Of a stretch of 64,000 nucleotides of DNA, positions 17,099-24,928 are shown one piece after another. The position numbers and the translations under genes were made by a program. How positions within the stretch are numbered: position 1 is the first letter of the stretch; each line of letters begins with the position of its first letter. The DNA is from Paenibacillus antarcticus. Its GTDB lineage: Bacteria; Bacillota; Bacilli; Paenibacillales; Paenibacillaceae. Under the pieces are notes generated by a model. It worked only from the letters and a program-made list of their open reading frames with translations. It was not told the DNA's origin and ran no database searches. The DNA is taken from NCBI RefSeq assembly GCF_001637225.1, contig NZ_LVJI01000024.1, positions 62,001 through 126,000 on the forward strand, in the 5' to 3' direction.

Positions 17099-18232
17099 TT
17101 AAGATAATTCTTCAGTTACTTCTGCTTTGATAAGAACATCCTTTTGTCCATATAACCACAGGGCATATTCTAAAGGTTTGATAATCGATTGACGATAGAT
17201 ATCCTTTTGCCCACTTCTAGCGAATACTTCTCTAGCGGGTTTAGGGTTAACCTCCAGTAGGAAGACGTCACCCTTCTTATTGATAGCTAAATCAAGGGCG
17301 AGTTCACACAATGCACCATAGGTTTGTTCCAGATATTTAGCCGTCTCTAGGCCAAGGATTTCTGATTTCTTTTTCACTTGCTCTTGTATTTCTCGGTCTT
17401 TGATCCATTGAGATAACAGGATATCCATCGTTATGGCCTGACCGCCTCCATGCAGATTAGACGTGATACTCCGAGAAGCACCTACTCTACCGACCATTCC
17501 GGTCAATTCCCACTGACCTTCTCGGTTTTTCTGCACTAGCATGCGATAGTCATGTACACGTCCGTTAGGTAATTGAACGGGAATCCCTTCTTGGGCGATA
17601 TAACTGTCTTTCATATCCCAAGTCTGCAGAATAGATCCAAGACGGGCAGCGTGTATTTTATGTGGTGTGATGATTTTACGTTGTTGATTGCGCCCTTGAA
17701 TATAATATTGTTTCTGATTCTTTAATTTCTCGATCCGAAGAATGCCACGCCCCCCAGTTCCATTAACAGGCTTGAGGTATACGACAGATGTCGTTTTTAG
17801 CATTTGTTCAACATCTGAAATACGGGTAACTAACTTCGTCAGAGGTAAGTGTGGACGGAAGTTTTCTTTTTTGGAGAGTACTTCATGAATAATCCATTTA
17901 TTACGGAGTGGACGATTAAGAAATACGTGATGCCCATAGTTTTTCCGGAAATTTAAAAGCTGTTTGAATCGGTAACCTTTTTGGATACGACAGCGATCAA
18001 AGATCATGTTAGGGAAATCTCGAAGTCTTCGACTCCATTTACGTTGTATTGGATCAAATTCCATAGCTATGATCTTCTTCGTCGAGCCGTTAACATCCAT
18101 GGGTGTAAAGACAAAGATATCAAGTCCAAGCTTTCTTCCTTCGGAGATCATGTTCTGATAAATGATTCGTTCTTCGAGTTGCTTTTGTTCATTGAGGTAT
18201 AGCGTTAAGATCCCAAGGACGGGACGTGGCAT
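17099..18232 (-). CDS. YheC/YheD-family ATP-grasp protein, copy 1 (short form)
   Basis: A 377-aa member of the YheC/YheD endospore coat-associated family (PF14398), an ATP-grasp fold. Visible are VIDRC-like NMIFDRCR (about 75-85), the glycine-rich ATP loop KPVNGTGGRGI (about 153-163), DYRMLVQKN, the GGG motif in SNLHGGGQ, and the metal-binding end LLEVNPKP (about 330-337). ATP-grasp enzymes join a carboxylate to an amine using ATP; no substrate is known for this family, though relatives are found in the spore coat. This copy begins directly at the core (VLGILTL) and lacks the extra N-terminal domain of copies 3 and 5. Its start overlaps the GNAT gene by 28 bp; AAGGTGAA is the ribosome binding site. 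It is the last gene of the block. Confidence 0.9.
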   Translation of the reverse strand: MPRPVLGILTLYLNEQKQLEERIIYQNMISEGRKLGLDIFVFTPMDVNGSTKKIIAMEFDPIQRKWSRRLRDFPNMIFDRCRIQKGYRFKQLLNFRKNYGHHVFLNRPLRNKWIIHEVLSKKENFRPHLPLTKLVTRISDVEQMLKTTSVVYLKPVNGTGGRGILRIEKLKNQKQYYIQGRNQQRKIITPHKIHAARLGSILQTWDMKDSYIAQEGIPVQLPNGRVHDYRMLVQKNREGQWELTGMVGRVGASRSITSNLHGGGQAITMDILLSQWIKDREIQEQVKKKSEILGLETAKYLEQTYGALCELALDLAINKKGDVFLLEVNPKPAREVFARSGQKDIYRQSIIKPLEYALWLYGQKDVLIKAEVTEELS

Positions 18233-18729
18233 ATCGGTTCACCTTCTTCTTGAGTGAAAGTTGTTGGGGTGTAGTATTCTCCGTGTAACTTAAGACTTGG
18301 CTTACCGGTTGGTCCAATATGGAGTGAACCGGCTGTAAGTCCAACATTAAAGCACATTTGAAGACTATGAACATTGTCTAACGCAACATTACAGCTTAGT
18401 TCTCCTAAATTGGTGAGTTGGGATGACATGAGGGAAGTCCCAATATGTCGTCCTCGGTATAAAGGATGCACGACGATTAAGCAGGATTGTTCGCCATATC
18501 CAGAAATGAAACTAACACCAGCGAGCGTAGGTCCGAGATCCCCTCGAACCGTTGCTATTAGAAAAGACACATCTGATCGTAACAAATCTTCATAAGTTAA
18601 ATCGGCAAAGTGACGAAAGCCCTCCGTTGTTATCCGTTTCCCACTATATTTCTTAACAAAAAGAACACTTTGATCATGTAGTTTCTGCCATTCACGTTTG
18701 GACACTGTACTTAAGGATGTAATTTGCAT
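18205..18729 (-). CDS. GNAT-family N-acetyltransferase inside the YheC/D block
   Basis: A 174-aa protein with a GNAT core. The acetyl-CoA pyrophosphate-binding motif is VVHPLYRGRHIGTSLM (about 86-101, R-G-x-x-I-G form). The substrate is unknown. It starts with ATG behind GGGGGTGAG. It lies 17 bp downstream of YheC/D copy 2 and overlaps copy 1, so it is clearly part of the same transcription unit. The tight packing suggests it acts on the same substrate as the ATP-grasp proteins or on their product. Confidence 0.82.
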   Translation of the reverse strand: MQITSLSTVSKREWQKLHDQSVLFVKKYSGKRITTEGFRHFADLTYEDLLRSDVSFLIATVRGDLGPTLAGVSFISGYGEQSCLIVVHPLYRGRHIGTSLMSSQLTNLGELSCNVALDNVHSLQMCFNVGLTAGSLHIGPTGKPSLKLHGEYYTPTTFTQEEGEPICHVPSLGS

Positions 18730-18746
18730 CCTTTATACTCACCCCC

Positions 18747-19865
18747 TTAATTATATTGGTTGTTCTTACGAGCTAGATATTGGCTATACTCAAATATTCG
18801 CTCTAACGATTTTCTTCGAATATGAGGCTCATCGAACTTCATTGGTCGCGCATTAGCTTCAAAAAACCACAGTTTACCTAAAGCGTCAATACCGAGATCC
18901 ATGGACATTTCACCTAATGTGAACCCAGACCCTTTTTCAATCTGACGAGCAATAATTAAGGCGGTGGTTCTAATTCGACTCATCATGCTTGAGGACATAT
19001 CAGCTCCAAAGAGTGTTGAGAGTAGTTTAGATGGGCTTTCAATCGTTCCTCCACGTGGTACATGTGTTGTTATGCTCTTTAAACCAGCCATTCGAGCCCC
19101 TACGCCAGTGACTCCCCAATGCCCTTTTGCGGTTTTTTGAACTAGAATGCGTAGATCGAAAGGACGATGATCCACCGTTGCGAGCGCAATTCCTTGTTGA
19201 ATAATATAGGGAGAATGACCCGTTTCCTTATTGATACGAACCCAGAGCCTTCTCAGACTAGTGGATTTATATGTGATACTTGATCTATCATTTTGAATCT
19301 TTAGTCTATAGGGGATGATTTTATTTTTTTTGTACTTCAACATCATGATGCCTTTGCCCGCTTTTCCGCTTTCTGGTTTCAAATAAAGATAGGGATGTTT
19401 ATCAAGAAGTCTTGCGAGTGAGATAACTCCATCCATACGTTTCGTTTGAGGAATCAGATAATCCGTGGATTTTGAAACCTTGAGCCATTCGAATAGATGC
19501 CATTTATTAAAGAAATAAGGATTATAGAACTGGATGTTTGGATGTTGTAAACAGGTCATTATTTTACGATGAACCCAAGGTTTCTCCTCATCTTCACGTA
19601 GAGGAATTCGATTGTAGATGACTTGAGGTAGTGGGAATTGATGTGTTTCCCATCCGTCGTTACTGCTATTTAATGAGTATCCTTTGACGGTGGGAGAAGT
19701 AAACTTCAAATCACGAATAGTGACCACATAAACAAGGAAGCCCATATCTTTCCCTGTTCGGACAATATCCACAAAATTATCGCGATTGCCTCGAAAACCA
19801 TTTGTGGAATCCATGGTCAATATGGCAACGACCGGTTTTATTTCCTCAAAACCTCGGCCGTTCAC
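18747..19865 (-). CDS. YheC/YheD-family ATP-grasp protein, copy 2 (short form)
   Basis: A 372-aa family member. Visible are VIYNRIPLREDEEK (about 93-106), the ATP loop KPESGKAGKGI, DLRILVQK, THVPRGGTIESPS, and the metal-binding end FFEANARP (about 338-345). It lacks the extra N-terminal domain. The region around THxxxGGxxxxP and FGA resembles copy 3 more than copies 1 and 4, suggesting the two are a duplication pair. It starts with GTG; GTGA overlaps the stop of copy 3, implying translational coupling. Confidence 0.9.
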   Translation of the reverse strand: MNGRGFEEIKPVVAILTMDSTNGFRGNRDNFVDIVRTGKDMGFLVYVVTIRDLKFTSPTVKGYSLNSSNDGWETHQFPLPQVIYNRIPLREDEEKPWVHRKIMTCLQHPNIQFYNPYFFNKWHLFEWLKVSKSTDYLIPQTKRMDGVISLARLLDKHPYLYLKPESGKAGKGIMMLKYKKNKIIPYRLKIQNDRSSITYKSTSLRRLWVRINKETGHSPYIIQQGIALATVDHRPFDLRILVQKTAKGHWGVTGVGARMAGLKSITTHVPRGGTIESPSKLLSTLFGADMSSSMMSRIRTTALIIARQIEKGSGFTLGEMSMDLGIDALGKLWFFEANARPMKFDEPHIRRKSLERIFEYSQYLARKNNQYN

Positions 19866-21238
19866 TGGTTTATCCTCCTACGGAACTTGCTTAGATATAA
19901 GCAATGTTCCAGAATATGTTCTACCGAGGCTTTTCCTTCATTCTTCAGGGAAGGATGGTTAAATATCGTTCTTCCAGGTTTGGCATTGGCTTCAAACATC
20001 CAAATTTTCTCATCTTGATCAATACCTAGATCGAACCCGATCTCACCGAGCAAATGGGGGTGATGGAATTCAATCGCTTCGGCAAGAGAAATAGCAACAT
20101 GTTTGGCTTGCTTAAGCACTTCATCGGAACGCGCACCAAAGCTACGACTCAGTGCTTGTTCCGGGGTCATGAGAGAACCGCCGTTCTTTAAGTGTGTGGT
20201 GACACTACCACGTCCCGCTTTTTTAGCCCCAATGCCAACGACAACCCATTGATTACTACCGTTTTTATGCATATGAAAGCGGAAATCGATAGGACAATTG
20301 TCAATTTCAATCAACCGGATTCCTTGCTGAATGACATACCCGTGTAGTGTTCGACCATGTTTTGTATTCAACATACGCATGAGGCTCTTGAAATTATTAA
20401 AGCGAAGTAGAACATTCTCTGTGTTCTTGCGATAACGTGCGAAATAGCCACGTTTAGGTAAATAAGTCATGCGATAAATCCCTTTTCCTAGACTACCACC
20501 CGAGGGTTTGTAATAAACAAATTGATGCCGCTCGAGCATGTCATTTAGGACCTCTGTAGTTGGATTCATATGAGATTCAGGTACGTAACGATTGACGCTG
20601 TTATCATTCTCAATAAGTTTATAGATATCTGATTTGTTGAAAAAACTCCAGTTAAAGAAAGGGATTTTTCTACGGCCAAAGCGTTCTCGTAATTGGTTCA
20701 TAGCAGGGGAAGTCTCTTCTTTACGACTCGGAAGTCTGTTGTATACTACATCCGGTAGTGGAACCGTTTTACGCGTAAAAGTACCATTTTCAGCAAGAAA
20801 ATGTCCTCGAACGGTTTCTTGCTGCCAATTGATATCCTTGGGTGAAAATGCAAAGATGTAAGCTTTCTTACTACCTTCTTTAAGGAGTTGTTTAATAAAG
20901 CCTGTTCTTGAACTAAAAGGTTGTGTGGTAGAGTTTGTCGGTCCATCAGATAGGATACCAATCAGCGGTCCAAGTTGAAATTCATTCTCTTGAAGATTAC
21001 GAAGATAAACTCCTCCGGCTTGGGGAACATGAATGGTATTTCGGATTCCGGAACTTAAATAGAGGTGGCTCCCTGTTTTTTTGATTGTTTTAATGCTTGC
21101 AGGAACGACATCATTCCCAAAGCGAAGGTGTATATTTTTTTTGCCGGACAGTTTGAGGTTCTTCATTAGTGTATTGGAAATATAGGCGACTTTCTCAGGT
21201 TGTTTCGAGAAATGAACATTGCAAAAAGTCAAACTCAT
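19862..21238 (-). CDS. YheC/YheD-family ATP-grasp protein, copy 3 (long form)
   Basis: A 458-aa family member with an additional N-terminal domain of about 100 residues before the core. That domain is beta-rich by eye, with HVPQAGGVYLRNLQ and then LGPLIGILSDGP marking the junction. The core has VVYNRLPSRKEE, the ATP loop KPSGGSLGKGIYRM, DFRFHMHKN, THLKNGGSL and the metal-binding end MFEANAKPGR. The two-part layout is like the longer B. subtilis paralogue YheD. ATG overlaps the preceding stop (ATGA). Confidence 0.9.
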   Translation of the reverse strand: MSLTFCNVHFSKQPEKVAYISNTLMKNLKLSGKKNIHLRFGNDVVPASIKTIKKTGSHLYLSSGIRNTIHVPQAGGVYLRNLQENEFQLGPLIGILSDGPTNSTTQPFSSRTGFIKQLLKEGSKKAYIFAFSPKDINWQQETVRGHFLAENGTFTRKTVPLPDVVYNRLPSRKEETSPAMNQLRERFGRRKIPFFNWSFFNKSDIYKLIENDNSVNRYVPESHMNPTTEVLNDMLERHQFVYYKPSGGSLGKGIYRMTYLPKRGYFARYRKNTENVLLRFNNFKSLMRMLNTKHGRTLHGYVIQQGIRLIEIDNCPIDFRFHMHKNGSNQWVVVGIGAKKAGRGSVTTHLKNGGSLMTPEQALSRSFGARSDEVLKQAKHVAISLAEAIEFHHPHLLGEIGFDLGIDQDEKIWMFEANAKPGRTIFNHPSLKNEGKASVEHILEHCLYLSKFRRRINQ

Positions 21239-22359
21239 GAATATACCCTCCTAGGTTGTCGAAGCAATAAATAACGAGCGTAGCGGAGTGGATTCTCTGC
21301 TGCGAGAATTGCGCTTGTCGGGTCCTCAATATGATTAAATGAGCTGCGTCCCGGTTTGGAGTTCACTTCAAGCAGCCAAATATGCCCTAACGTATCGATA
21401 CCATAATCGATTCCAAGTTCACCCAGCCGACCGAAATGGCTCTCTAGTATCGATGGAATATCCTTCGACAGGTTATGAAGAACAGCCATCATATGTTCAG
21501 CTGGAGTAGCTCCGAATTCCCAAGTCAAGAATGGTAGGACCGAAGTTGCTGTTCCTCCGCCGTGCAAATTGGAGGTGGTTCCCCCAATATATCCTTTTCG
21601 TACAGCCATCCCTGTGAGCGTCCAACGTCCCTCACCGTTCTTTTGCATGAGAACACGTATATCATAGGGATGCTCTTTTTTGTTGTATAAATGTAAATAT
21701 GGTTGGATGATAAATGGTCGATGATGAATAAATTGATGAATCCATGCTAGACCCTTGGAGTGTTTGTCAAAACGTTGGGTAATTGGGTTGTTTTGATGAT
21801 CTCGACCGTTAATTATTAATGCGTTAGAATTATTCAGCATGTGTATATGAAGAGTTGATTTTCCCTGTGAACCTGCTTGAGGTTTAAGAAATACCTGCTT
21901 TTGAAAAGTGAGTAAGCTTTTGGTTAGAGATTCAGGTCCTGAGTAGGAAGCAGTAGGCGGAAGGTAGGGTTTTAGTGTAGGTTCATCTTTTAGCTTGTTA
22001 TATACGTTCCATTTCCCTGGTAATCCCCTTGCCCATATCATCCATGATTTCTGTTGCTTATAAGAAGTAAGTAGCTTAGATGCTGCATTACGTTCTCTTC
22101 CTTTTAGATCAAAACAGCGATCATAGATAATGTCAGGCATGGGAATGATCGTTTCCTTCCAACCATCCTCTTTGAGAATATAGCCGTGAACGACTTGAGA
22201 ATCATACTGAATGGTTTGAGGACATAGGACAACGACAGAAATTCCATATTTGGAACTTGCTTGACTCAAGGTACGGCAGTAATGTTGCTCCGAGAACGGA
22301 GGACTTCCTCGTCTGGTACTACACAATATACCTAGGGAGCCGATTGGATGAGGAGTCAT
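21235..22359 (-). CDS. YheC/YheD-family ATP-grasp protein, copy 4 (short form, altered ATP loop)
   Basis: A 374-aa family member without the N-terminal extra domain. It has IIYDRCFDLKGRER, the ATP loop KPQAGSQGKSTLHI, DIRVLMQKN, SNLHGGGTA and the metal-binding end LLEVNSKPGRSSF. In the ATP loop the last glycine of GxxGKGI is replaced, giving GKST, unlike the other four copies. I start at the ATG at 22359 behind AAGGGGCGG; the open frame continues upstream to 22407 but would overlap copy 5 and lacks a better ribosome binding site. Confidence 0.88.
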   Translation of the reverse strand: MTPHPIGSLGILCSTRRGSPPFSEQHYCRTLSQASSKYGISVVVLCPQTIQYDSQVVHGYILKEDGWKETIIPMPDIIYDRCFDLKGRERNAASKLLTSYKQQKSWMIWARGLPGKWNVYNKLKDEPTLKPYLPPTASYSGPESLTKSLLTFQKQVFLKPQAGSQGKSTLHIHMLNNSNALIINGRDHQNNPITQRFDKHSKGLAWIHQFIHHRPFIIQPYLHLYNKKEHPYDIRVLMQKNGEGRWTLTGMAVRKGYIGGTTSNLHGGGTATSVLPFLTWEFGATPAEHMMAVLHNLSKDIPSILESHFGRLGELGIDYGIDTLGHIWLLEVNSKPGRSSFNHIEDPTSAILAAENPLRYARYLLLRQPRRVYS

Positions 22360-22372
22360 GGTGAACCGCCCC

Positions 22373-23740
22373 TTAAAAGCCAGACAAAAAGCAAGAATAT
22401 TGAACAATCTGTCTGACGGATGGTCTTATCTTTTGCTCATTAAGTGGTGTGTTGTCATTCTTGGAAGGCTTAGAGTTTACCTCGAGTAGCCAAATCCGGC
22501 CAGTATTATCCATGGCTAGATCTATCCCTAATTCACCGAAATGAGCAGGGATGGCATTATCAAGTCCTTTTGCAATTTGCATGGATGCCAATTTGAGATT
22601 GGAGTGAGCCGTATTCTTGGAAGCTAATGGCATACTACTTTTAAGGACAGCGTCCTTTACCGTACTAAGGCTACCACCACGAGCCAAGTTAGATACGAAG
22701 TGATTCCCACCAGCAATTCGTGCCACAATGGATGTCACACTCCACTGTCCAGTAGCATTTTTTTGAACTAATGAACGAAAATCTACAGGGTGTTTACCAT
22801 GATCAATAAGCGTCAAACCTTGTTGAATTTGATAACGTGTACTTTTCATTTTTCCTGAGATACTTGTGAATAACTTGGGAAGAGTAGCATATATTTTCTT
22901 TTGCGTCCCACCCATGATAGTGGATAACGTATGGAAGGTGCCATCGGATTGCTTAGTGATACGAATGATCCCCTTACCAAGACTACCTCTGATGGGTTTA
23001 AGGAATACAACAGAATGCGTCGTACACATCTTTTTCAGAATGGCATAGCCATTCAATAAGTGAGACTCAGGCATGTAACGCTGGAGATTTGTCTCCTTTT
23101 TCAATGCATCGAACACTTCGGTTTTGTCGAGAAACTTTTCATTGAAAATGTGACTGCCGTACAAGGATTTTACTTCCTTCATAAAATGCTGTACGCTTGG
23201 ATTATTCTCCATTTTTCGCGATGTCAAACGATTATTAATGACATCTGCGATTGGCATTTGAGTCAAACGCCAGCCTCCGTCATAGATCCAGCCTTGAATT
23301 GTGTTGGTGCTAGATGTGATATGCTCTGGGGTGAAAAAGTAAACATGTGCCCCTTGCTTTTGGCAGGCATTTACAAGTTCACGACAGAACAGTGAGATGG
23401 AACCAAACGGATTGTCAGGCATGTTAGGATGATCGCGGCTGATCATGATACCAATCAGAGGTCCTAATCGAAGTGTCCGGCTTCCGGCATGATAATGGAT
23501 TTTTAATTCCGGGCGAGAGGACAGTCCCATCTGCCTTGATAACGCTGCACTGATTCGTAAGCCGCTATACTTTGGTACCGGGATGACGTTGATATCCTGT
23601 TTGAAAGAACCAAACGTCAATTGAAGAGGGCGATCTGTGGGTATTTTCCACAGTTTAACGAGCTTCTCACCTAACATGATTGCGTTCGCCTGCACAATGC
23701 CCGGTTTGAATAGTTGGACCGATATCTTTTTTGTGGACAT
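22373..23740 (-). CDS. YheC/YheD-family ATP-grasp protein, copy 5 (long form), first gene of the block
   Basis: A 455-aa family member with the N-terminal extra domain (1-100, starting STKKISVQLFKPGI and joining at LRLGPLIGIMIS). The core shows VINNRLTSRKMEN, the ATP loop KPIRGSLGKGIIRI, DFRSLVQKN, SNLARGGSL and the metal-binding end LLEVNSKP. I start at the ATG at 23740 because AAGGAGA lies just upstream; the frame continues 25 codons further. It is the promoter-proximal gene of a six-gene minus-strand unit and is divergent from yheA, as expected if the block descends from a yheA-yheCD neighbourhood. Confidence 0.9.
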   Translation of the reverse strand: MSTKKISVQLFKPGIVQANAIMLGEKLVKLWKIPTDRPLQLTFGSFKQDINVIPVPKYSGLRISAALSRQMGLSSRPELKIHYHAGSRTLRLGPLIGIMISRDHPNMPDNPFGSISLFCRELVNACQKQGAHVYFFTPEHITSSTNTIQGWIYDGGWRLTQMPIADVINNRLTSRKMENNPSVQHFMKEVKSLYGSHIFNEKFLDKTEVFDALKKETNLQRYMPESHLLNGYAILKKMCTTHSVVFLKPIRGSLGKGIIRITKQSDGTFHTLSTIMGGTQKKIYATLPKLFTSISGKMKSTRYQIQQGLTLIDHGKHPVDFRSLVQKNATGQWSVTSIVARIAGGNHFVSNLARGGSLSTVKDAVLKSSMPLASKNTAHSNLKLASMQIAKGLDNAIPAHFGELGIDLAMDNTGRIWLLEVNSKPSKNDNTPLNEQKIRPSVRQIVQYSCFLSGF

Positions 23741-23887
23741 CGTGGATCTCCTTCCAACAACAACTTGATGTCTTGAGTCATATTTGGACTGTGCATATTG
23801 CATGTAATTCATCATATGAGGACATATATCCCTTGGTGATTGACCATTTTTCAGAATGGGAGAGTAATTTTAAAGGAGGAATAAATA

Positions 23888-24235
23888 ATGAACATTTATG
23901 ACAAGACACATGAATTAGCGAAAGCCCTCAAAGAAAGCGAAGAGGTACAAGAGATTAATGCGGCTATGACCCTCATTGACAAGGACCCTGAGGGAAAGGA
24001 AATGTTAGAGGATTTTCGCAAGCGTCAAATGGATCTTCAGCAACAAATGATGACAGGAGATATGCCTTCACCTGAGGAAATGGAGAAAATGGAAAAGCTG
24101 TTTGAAGTTCTCAGCTTAAACCTAAATATCCGTCGTTTATTCGATGCTGAGCGTAGATTAAGCATCATCATTGAAGATGTTAATAAAATAATCTCTGAGA
24201 GTCTCCAGGATTTATATGGTGGTTCCAATATGTAA
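23888..24235 (+). CDS. yheA: YheA/YlbF-family helical protein (UPF0342)
   Basis: A 115-aa, almost entirely helical, charged protein (MNIYDKTHELAKALKESEEV, then LEDFRKRQMDLQQQM). It fits the YlbF/YmcA superfamily and most closely the UPF0342 protein YheA, which in B. subtilis lies beside yheC/yheD. Its role is not established. The start is ATG behind AAAGGAGGA. It is divergent from the YheC/D block, which supports the YheA call. Confidence 0.8.
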   Translation: MNIYDKTHELAKALKESEEVQEINAAMTLIDKDPEGKEMLEDFRKRQMDLQQQMMTGDMPSPEEMEKMEKLFEVLSLNLNIRRLFDAERRLSIIIEDVNKIISESLQDLYGGSNM

Positions 24236-24300
24236 TTTGTTTTCTTTTAAATATAAGAAAGTATAAGTTTCACTTGATACGCTACTTCTTATATTTCCGA

Positions 24301-24345
24301 AGAGACGGATATTCGTCCTTAAGGGCGGTGTATCCGTTTCTTTTT
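24301..24345 (+). terminator. Terminator after yheA
   Basis: AGAGACGGATA (24301-24311) pairs with TATCCGTTTCT (24331-24341), enclosing a second inner stem CGTCCTT/AAGGGCG, and a T-run follows. Confidence 0.85.
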
Positions 24346-24432
24346 GCAACTCTCGCAATTTGTTCTCATATTTCATCTGCTATCTTCATAGAATAGAAAT
24401 ATAGATTCGAATTGAAGGAGTTGCTTATAAGG

Positions 24433-24717
24433 ATGAGAAAGAGAACAAAATTCAAGCATTTCATGTTCATGTTAATTGCATTAGCGATGTTAATCTATGC
24501 GATACCTAGCATTTCCTTCAAAGGCGGAAATGGCTGGATATCATTATTCAGCGTGGTATGGGTTTCATTCTCATTTCTCGTCATCGCCGCCCATTGGCAT
24601 GTTATTTTGGGTGTGGATGAAGAGAAAAAGAAGGCACTTGAGCGTGTGAGACAACGTAAGCTTCAGCAGTGGCAATTGAAATTGTCGGAAGAGTCGGAAA
24701 GAAGCGAGGGCTTGTAG
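24433..24717 (+). CDS. Small membrane protein of unknown function
   Basis: A 94-aa protein with a basic N-terminus (RKRTKFKHF), two hydrophobic segments (about 10-28 and 38-58) and a highly charged C-terminal tail (EEKKKALERVRQRKL). I do not recognise the family. I start at the ATG at 24433; AAGGAG lies 12 nt upstream, which is long, and a TTG at 24412 is the alternative. It is flanked by strong terminators on both sides, so it is a single-gene unit. Confidence 0.65.
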   Translation: MRKRTKFKHFMFMLIALAMLIYAIPSISFKGGNGWISLFSVVWVSFSFLVIAAHWHVILGVDEEKKKALERVRQRKLQQWQLKLSEESERSEGL

Positions 24718-24758
24718 ATGCTTAAGTTTTGTTCATAGTATTACTCTCGTGTTTTACT

Positions 24759-24797
24759 AAAAGCCCTAAGATTCTTCAAATGAATCTTGGGGCTTTT
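24759..24797 (+). terminator. Terminator of the small membrane protein gene
   Basis: AAAAGCCCTAAGATTC (24759-24774) pairs with GAATCTTGGGGCTTTT (24782-24797). Confidence 0.9.
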
Positions 24798-24928
24798 GTG
24801 TGTGTAATAGAAATGGCATCTAACCCTTTCAAACATGGTAATGGCTTACTTAAAATATAGTATATTAAAGAAATTCCGTGATATAATAGGTACAGTATAG
24901 TACAGATTTGAGTATGGGGGTGTAACAG

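Noticed and set aside
22866-23395. Plus-strand open frames opposite YheC/D copy 5
   Set aside because: They are antisense shadows; their translations carry no motif and the minus-strand gene is unambiguous.
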